Of a stretch of DNA of 64,000 nt, positions 59,801 through 64,000 are shown one piece after another; within the stretch, counting starts at the first letter, position 1; each line of letters opens with the position of its first letter. A program made the translations under genes and the position numbers. The notes under the pieces are model-generated. The model had not been told where the DNA came from. It saw only the letters and a program-made list of their open reading frames with translations, and searched no databases. The DNA is from Cavia porcellus (lineage: Eukaryota; Chordata; Mammalia; Rodentia; Caviidae), in the NCBI RefSeq assembly GCF_034190915.1, contig NW_026947507.1, positions 17,990,501 through 18,054,500 of the forward strand, read 5' to 3'.

Positions 59801-61680
59801 CAGCACTGTTCTTGATGCTTGGGAATGATCAATAATTAAAGCAAACACAAGTTATGTCCTCAGTATTTTATTATGTTGCAATTGGAGAAATATACAATTA
59901 GCATACATATAGATACTTTGCATTTTATAACAGGGTGATAGTGATTCATAAGAAAAACGATCAAAAGTAAAGCAGATTAAGTGGATTTTGAAAGATGAAG
60001 AAAAAATGATTGCAGTAATCAATAATAACAGAAGGTAAAAAAATGTGGAATTAAAAACCAAAGCATATAAAGAGGTGACAACATTGTCTAAGCAGAATGA
60101 GAAAGGAGTGTTCCATGTAGAAAGATTAACACTAGGAAATGCTCTGGGGTGAGAGTTCCGCTTAATTTGCAGGCTTATGGAATGATTTTACTATGCTCAG
60201 ATTAATCTTTAATTATCTAGTTTCTTTACTTAAAATAGATTGAGATTATTTGGCAGATTAAGGAAACCAGAGAAAAGAGAATATCAACTTGAAATATGCG
60301 ATAGCACAGAGACACTAAGGGGTGCATACAATTCCATCCAATATGAAAAAAGTTTCCTGATGAACTACTTGTAGACAAAATGTGTGAAAATATTCTAGTG
60401 TTTTTGTGTTAAGAACTGAGGAAAAAAAATATAGTGGAAATCAGTGGGGATCTAATCCCTAAGCACAGAATTTGTGGTAGGAAAGCTTAGATGTTGCTCT
60501 AAATTATGACAGATGCAATCTTTAAATCAGCAGGAATATTTTCCAGGTATATGGGATATGAAATCATGAAATCGCCCATCAATCCAGGCTGGTGTTTGTT
60601 TCTGTGTACAAGTACAATGATAGGGAAGAAATAGAGAAAATATTATATTTGGAATTTAATTACCTTCCTTGGAGAAGATTAGTCCTTTAGAAAGTTTCAG
60701 GAGTTGAGACCTTTCAGAAAGCTGGGAACTTCACAGCTATCCTTAGGTTTGGGCACTTTTTACACTAGAATATGGATTGGTAAATCATGGCCCAAAATTC
60801 AATCTTATTCATGTGTTAATTTTAAAATCATTTTGGGAACAAAATCATACACACATATTTACATTTTTTCTGTGGCTACTTTAGAGTTATAACAGTAGCT
60901 GTGACTGTTATAGTAGAGTTCATGACATGCAAAACCTAAAATATAGACTATGTGGCCCTTTATGGAAAGCATTTGGGACCTACATCCTTGATTGTGTTTG
61001 GGGGTTCAAGACAAAAATCAGTTCATCTTCTTACTAGATACTGGAATTGTGGCTGGTAAGAATGCTTCTCCATTTTCTGTTTGTCTCCTTTATTTTTAGA
61101 TTATTTCTTATCTACTGTGCTCTTGCTAAACAATTCTAAAATAAAGTCACACCTATGACACAAAGCAGTGTTGTAACAACTGCACTGGTGATGGTTGTCA
61201 CCAAGCTTAAATGAGCACCACTAGTAACTGGCAATTGATAATTTAAAGAACTAATCTAAGCAATGGTTTTTTGGACTCATTTATAAACTAGATAACAACA
61301 GCAAACAAAACTGCCTTGTAAAGCAAATTCATTTAACTAGGAACTAATACTTCACAGTAATTTGTTTTATTTTGCTTTATTTTTGACCTAAAAAACTTAC
61401 TTATGAGTATTTACCTGACTAACTCACATCTTTTACAACAAGGTTTAGACAAATAAAATAATGATGCATTTGAATTGTAAAAAGCTATCTTTTTATGACT
61501 CTTAGCTTCTCATGCAACATCTCTTAAGGGAAAATGTTGCTTTCATAAAAAGAAGCATTCCAGAACTCAGGAAGCACTCAGGAACTCTTAAAAGTATTTT
61601 AAAATTGCCAATAAATCTTATAAAATGTTAGTCAAAGGCAAAGAAGTGCTTTAATGACTGTATTATAGAATCTAAATGCC
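59801..61680. other. no gene seen
   Basis: AT-rich, with no frame above 70 codons and no recognised repeat. Confidence 0.5.
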
Positions 61681-61684
61681 TTTA

Positions 61685-61905
61685 CACAGAAGATATCGGC
61701 CAGCTGTTCTCCATCTCCACGGAGAGAGAAGACCACAAGCAGGCTGATACAGCTGCTTTAAAGTGAGCAGTAAGGAGAATCTGCTAAAAGCAAGACGGGA
61801 AACATTTTAAGGTACACTAAGAAAACTTCTCTGGAGATCTGTTAGACCGAAATGAATTCTCATTCTTGTGGAATGGTGAGCATACAGCTCAGGAAACACT
61901 TAGGT
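61685..61905 (+). repeat. CR1/L3-like ancient LINE remnant
   Basis: 'ggccagctgttctccatctc', 'gaccacaagcaggctgatac', then 'aaacttctctggagatctgt' and 'cttgtggaatggtgagcata' follow the 3' region of CR1/L3 LINEs ('cagctgttctccatctccac...acttcctaac...tggaatgaattgcc'). Such copies in mammals are very old, and many have been retained as noncoding elements. Assignment is from memory. Confidence 0.5.
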
Positions 61906-62495
61906 AGAGGACTAGATGTGTATTACTCTCAGAAAAGTTCTATAGATGACTTCAAAATTCATAATGTATTTCTCAACACCTACAACATATGAGAGTTAAT
62001 TCATGCAAAACATTATCTAAGCCTTGGGTTTTAGTTAAGAAGCAGAATTTATTTTTGTAAAATGATAGGGACATTGAAAATATTTTTAAAGACAAAGAAT
62101 AATTTATACCTCTAAAAATAAACTTTTTAAGCTTTGTATTTAAGATAAGAATATAGGAACTGAAGGATTAGAAACAAGTTATTGGAGCAAGCTTTAAAAT
62201 TCATATTTATTTGAGAAAATAAGATCAAATGAAATATATAAAGGATTTTCTTGATGTTATGTTAATAGAGTACATTTTTTAAAAAGTATGGAAGTATTCG
62301 ATTATCCATGGAATAGAATTTAATTCCTATACATGTTTATAGAGAATTTCATTGTACTATTTAAAAAGGGTTGCAAACAAGAAAAAAAAAAAAAAACTAG
62401 AATTAATCATAAAATAAATCCTGTCATACTAAAAGTAAAGTATTAAAAAACAGACTTCCAAAAAGGAAATATGAAAATTTTGGGAGCGGCTTTTG
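61906..62495. other. no gene seen
   Basis: AT-rich, with a 16-A run near 62382-62397 not attached to a visible SINE. Confidence 0.5.
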
Positions 62496-62497
62496 TA

Positions 62498-62655
62498 TAT
62501 CTAAATTCCAACTATCCAGGAAGTGGTTGCAGAAGCATCAAGTGTAAGACCAGAGTCAGCAACTCAGAGATAACCTGTTTCAAAATAAAACACAGTTAGG
62601 CCTGGTGATGGTGATGTAGCTCAGTGCAAGACTTGAGCTTTAATCACACAGTGAG
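62498..62655 (+). repeat. B1-ID dimeric SINE relic
   Basis: B1-like 'aattccaactatccaggaag', 'ggttgcagaagcatcaagtg' and 'ataacctgtttcaaaataaa' is followed by an ID-like 'cctggtgatggtgatgtagc' plus 'tcagtgcaag'. Same order as the candidate dimer at 18610; more diverged. Confidence 0.5.
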
Positions 62656-62790
62656 ACAGAAGAGGGGAGGAGGAGGAGGAGAAGGAAGAGAAGGAGGTGG
62701 AGAAGGAAGAGAAGGAGGAGGAGAGGAGGGGGAGGAAGAAGAGGGGAAGCAAAGGGGAGCAGAGAGGAGGAAAGAGAAAGAGATATTACA
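62656..62790. repeat. GGA-rich polypurine tract
   Basis: About 130 bases of G and A with GGAGAA- and GGAGGA-type units, probably grown from the SINE tail before it. A 109-codon plus-strand frame (Gly-Glu-rich) runs through it and is spurious. Confidence 0.9.
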
Positions 62791-63416
62791 ATTACAAACA
62801 AAGACAAAACAACTAAAACAAAAAATTTGTGGGGTTATTAAACTGATCCTGAAAGCTTTTGGTCAGGCAAGCACTGTACTTTCAATGGCTATAAAAATGC
62901 ATTCTTCAGTGGAAATATCAGACTTCAGGTTCCTAAACCTTAGGGTTTTTTAGGTAGGGAGGACTTTTAATTTCACTGAACCATTTGTGGAAGAAAAATA
63001 ATGTTCTCTAATGTTATAATGATAACTTCAAAAAAATAAATATATTTCTCATATATGGAGCACTCAGTTCCATATATGAGCAGGGCATTAGATCAGAAAA
63101 GGAAATGTAGTATTAAAAATGTGACAGTAGAACCATTGGGATGTATTGTCTATTTTAAAATTTCTAATATAATAATATGAAGATACACAGTTTAATATAA
63201 TTTATTAAAATTGTTCTTTTTAAAGTAAATAATAAAGCGTCAAGCAAAATACCATAAAACAGCATTAAATAGCATATTGAACAATAGAACAGTATTCAAT
63301 AATTTGGAAAATATAGATTGGTATGATATATTCTGTATAATGGTTCTTTCAGGACTGACCAAATAAAACCACTGGGTAAAATATAACTAATATAATTATT
63401 GGGGAAAAATAAAATG
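62791..63416. other. no gene seen; contains a 12-bp inverted repeat
   Basis: AT-rich. 'ctcatatatgga' (63048-63059) and 'tccatatatgag' (63069-63080) are exact reverse complements around a 9-nt loop. Confidence 0.7.
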
Positions 63417-63812
63417 CAGGCATAACTCAGAGATATTGTGATGTAAGCTTCAAAGCATTTAATAAATTGAATATCACAACAATACTCAGTTGTTTTTATT
63501 TTCCAGTTTATATAAAACGAATTTATACTACAAGTAGTATATTAACCACGCAATCGATTGTTGTGTGATAGAACAATGTACGCATGTTAATTAAAAAACA
63601 CTTTATTACTGCCTAGCACATGTCCCCTTGGTTTCAATCCTTAGTTTGCAAAAATACACAAAACAAAATAAACTTTGCTAAAATTGTTGAAGACTCTTGG
63701 GAAAATGGTCCTTAAAGAATTATGTGACACGGGTGGCCAGAAACTTTCAAATAATAAAAACATAATCTGCTAAGCATAATAAAATAAAGTATGATAAAAT
63801 GAGGTATTGCTG
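63417..63812. mobile_element. Tigger1-type (pogo/Tc1-mariner) nonautonomous DNA transposon
   Basis: The left end CAGGCATAACTCAGAGATATTG and, on the opposite strand, the right end CAGCAATACCTCATTTTATC match Tigger1 terminal repeats. Internal text such as 'gaacaatgtacgcatgttaa', 'aaaaacactttattactgc' and 'ggtggccagaaactttcaaa' fits Tigger1 subterminal DNA. At under 400 bp the transposase gene is deleted, so it could only have moved with a transposase supplied elsewhere. TA follows the right end; the left TA has mutated. Confidence 0.87.
63606..63668 (+). repeat. truncated ID SINE nested in Tigger
   Basis: 'ctgcctagcacatgtcccct' and 'tggtttcaatccttagtttg' plus a CAAAA tail look like the 3' half of an ID SINE ('gcctagcatgcacaaggccctgggttcaatccccag'). 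It interrupts the Tigger text between 'cactttatta' and the 3' portion. Confidence 0.55.
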
Positions 63813-64000
63813 TAAGAAAGAAAAAAGAATTTTATAAAATTTGAACATCATCCTGTGATAGTTAACTATTGTGTTAAAAATAGGATTAGCATAGTTCTGG
63901 GGGTGGCTGTACTGCTTTACTGGCACCAGCCAACAGATCTGTAGCTTGACCTGAGTAAAAAGAGGCGAGAGGAGGAAGTATTCCTTCCGTGACCTCTGGT
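63813..64000. other. no gene seen; composition shifts at window edge
   Basis: The last 110 bases are clearly less AT-rich than the preceding DNA ('ctgggggtggctgtactgct'), suggesting that a repeat such as an LTR begins here and runs past the window. Confidence 0.35.

Noticed and set aside
62624..62953. 109-codon Gly/Glu-rich frame as a coding exon
   Set aside because: It reads through the GGA polypurine tract and an ID-like SINE relic.
1..64000. CRISPR array, bacterial operon, phage or plasmid features
   Set aside because: No regularly spaced repeats with unique spacers, no dense coding, and abundant mammalian SINE/LINE/LTR content.

Overview
The window is nuclear DNA from a mammal, most likely a rodent outside the mouse/rat group. 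It carries many SINEs of the ID type (derived from a tRNA-Ala-like gene, with phrases such as 'gatttagctcagtgg' and 'gttcaatccctggtacc'). It also has B1-type (7SL-derived) SINEs, two apparent B1+ID dimers, L1 fragments, MaLR-type LTRs, MIR relics and long microsatellites. I saw no B2 elements and no typical mouse L1. Species assignment (squirrel, beaver, kangaroo-rat and similar lineages) is open; the ID consensus would have to be matched against a database.

I find no protein-coding gene, exon, tRNA, rRNA or recognisable ncRNA gene. The sequence is AT-rich throughout. Open frames are short (longest 164 codons), lack recognisable domains, and often lie in microsatellites or repeats. This is best described as a gene desert or a very large intron shaped by retroelement insertion.

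Layout: 1-10 kb holds an LTR-like relic, a possible old L1, several ID SINEs, and AT, AT/GT and CT microsatellites. 10-14 kb holds an ID SINE with a tandemly duplicated end, a B1, two more ID copies and solo LTR 'B' (minus). 14-24 kb holds ID and B1 copies, a B1-ID dimer, LTR-like relics and a long GA tract. 24.9-26.6 kb is a minus-strand L1 fragment split by a second, plus-strand LTR 'B' with a perfect 5-bp target duplication. 26.6-38 kb is mostly unassigned AT-rich DNA with a MIR, a 230-bp CT-rich tract, a MaLR LTR and a B1. 38-44 kb holds two minus-strand solo LTRs of family 'A' (a third, plus-strand copy is at 9.65 kb). 47.1-48.1 kb is a plus-strand L1 split by solo LTR 'C' with a 4-bp duplication. 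53-55.8 kb holds MaLR relics, a B1 and a perfect 18-bp inverted repeat. 57.1-58.9 kb is a plus-strand L1 with two 3' ends in tandem. 59-64 kb holds an old L1, a CR1/L3-like relic and a Tigger1-type DNA transposon with a nested ID SINE.

There is no operon-like or multi-gene system here. The value of the window lies in the insertion history that can be read from target-site duplications and nesting, plus a few structures (hairpins, tandem duplications) that the repeats do not fully explain. All repeat family names come from memory of consensus sequences, without a database search.
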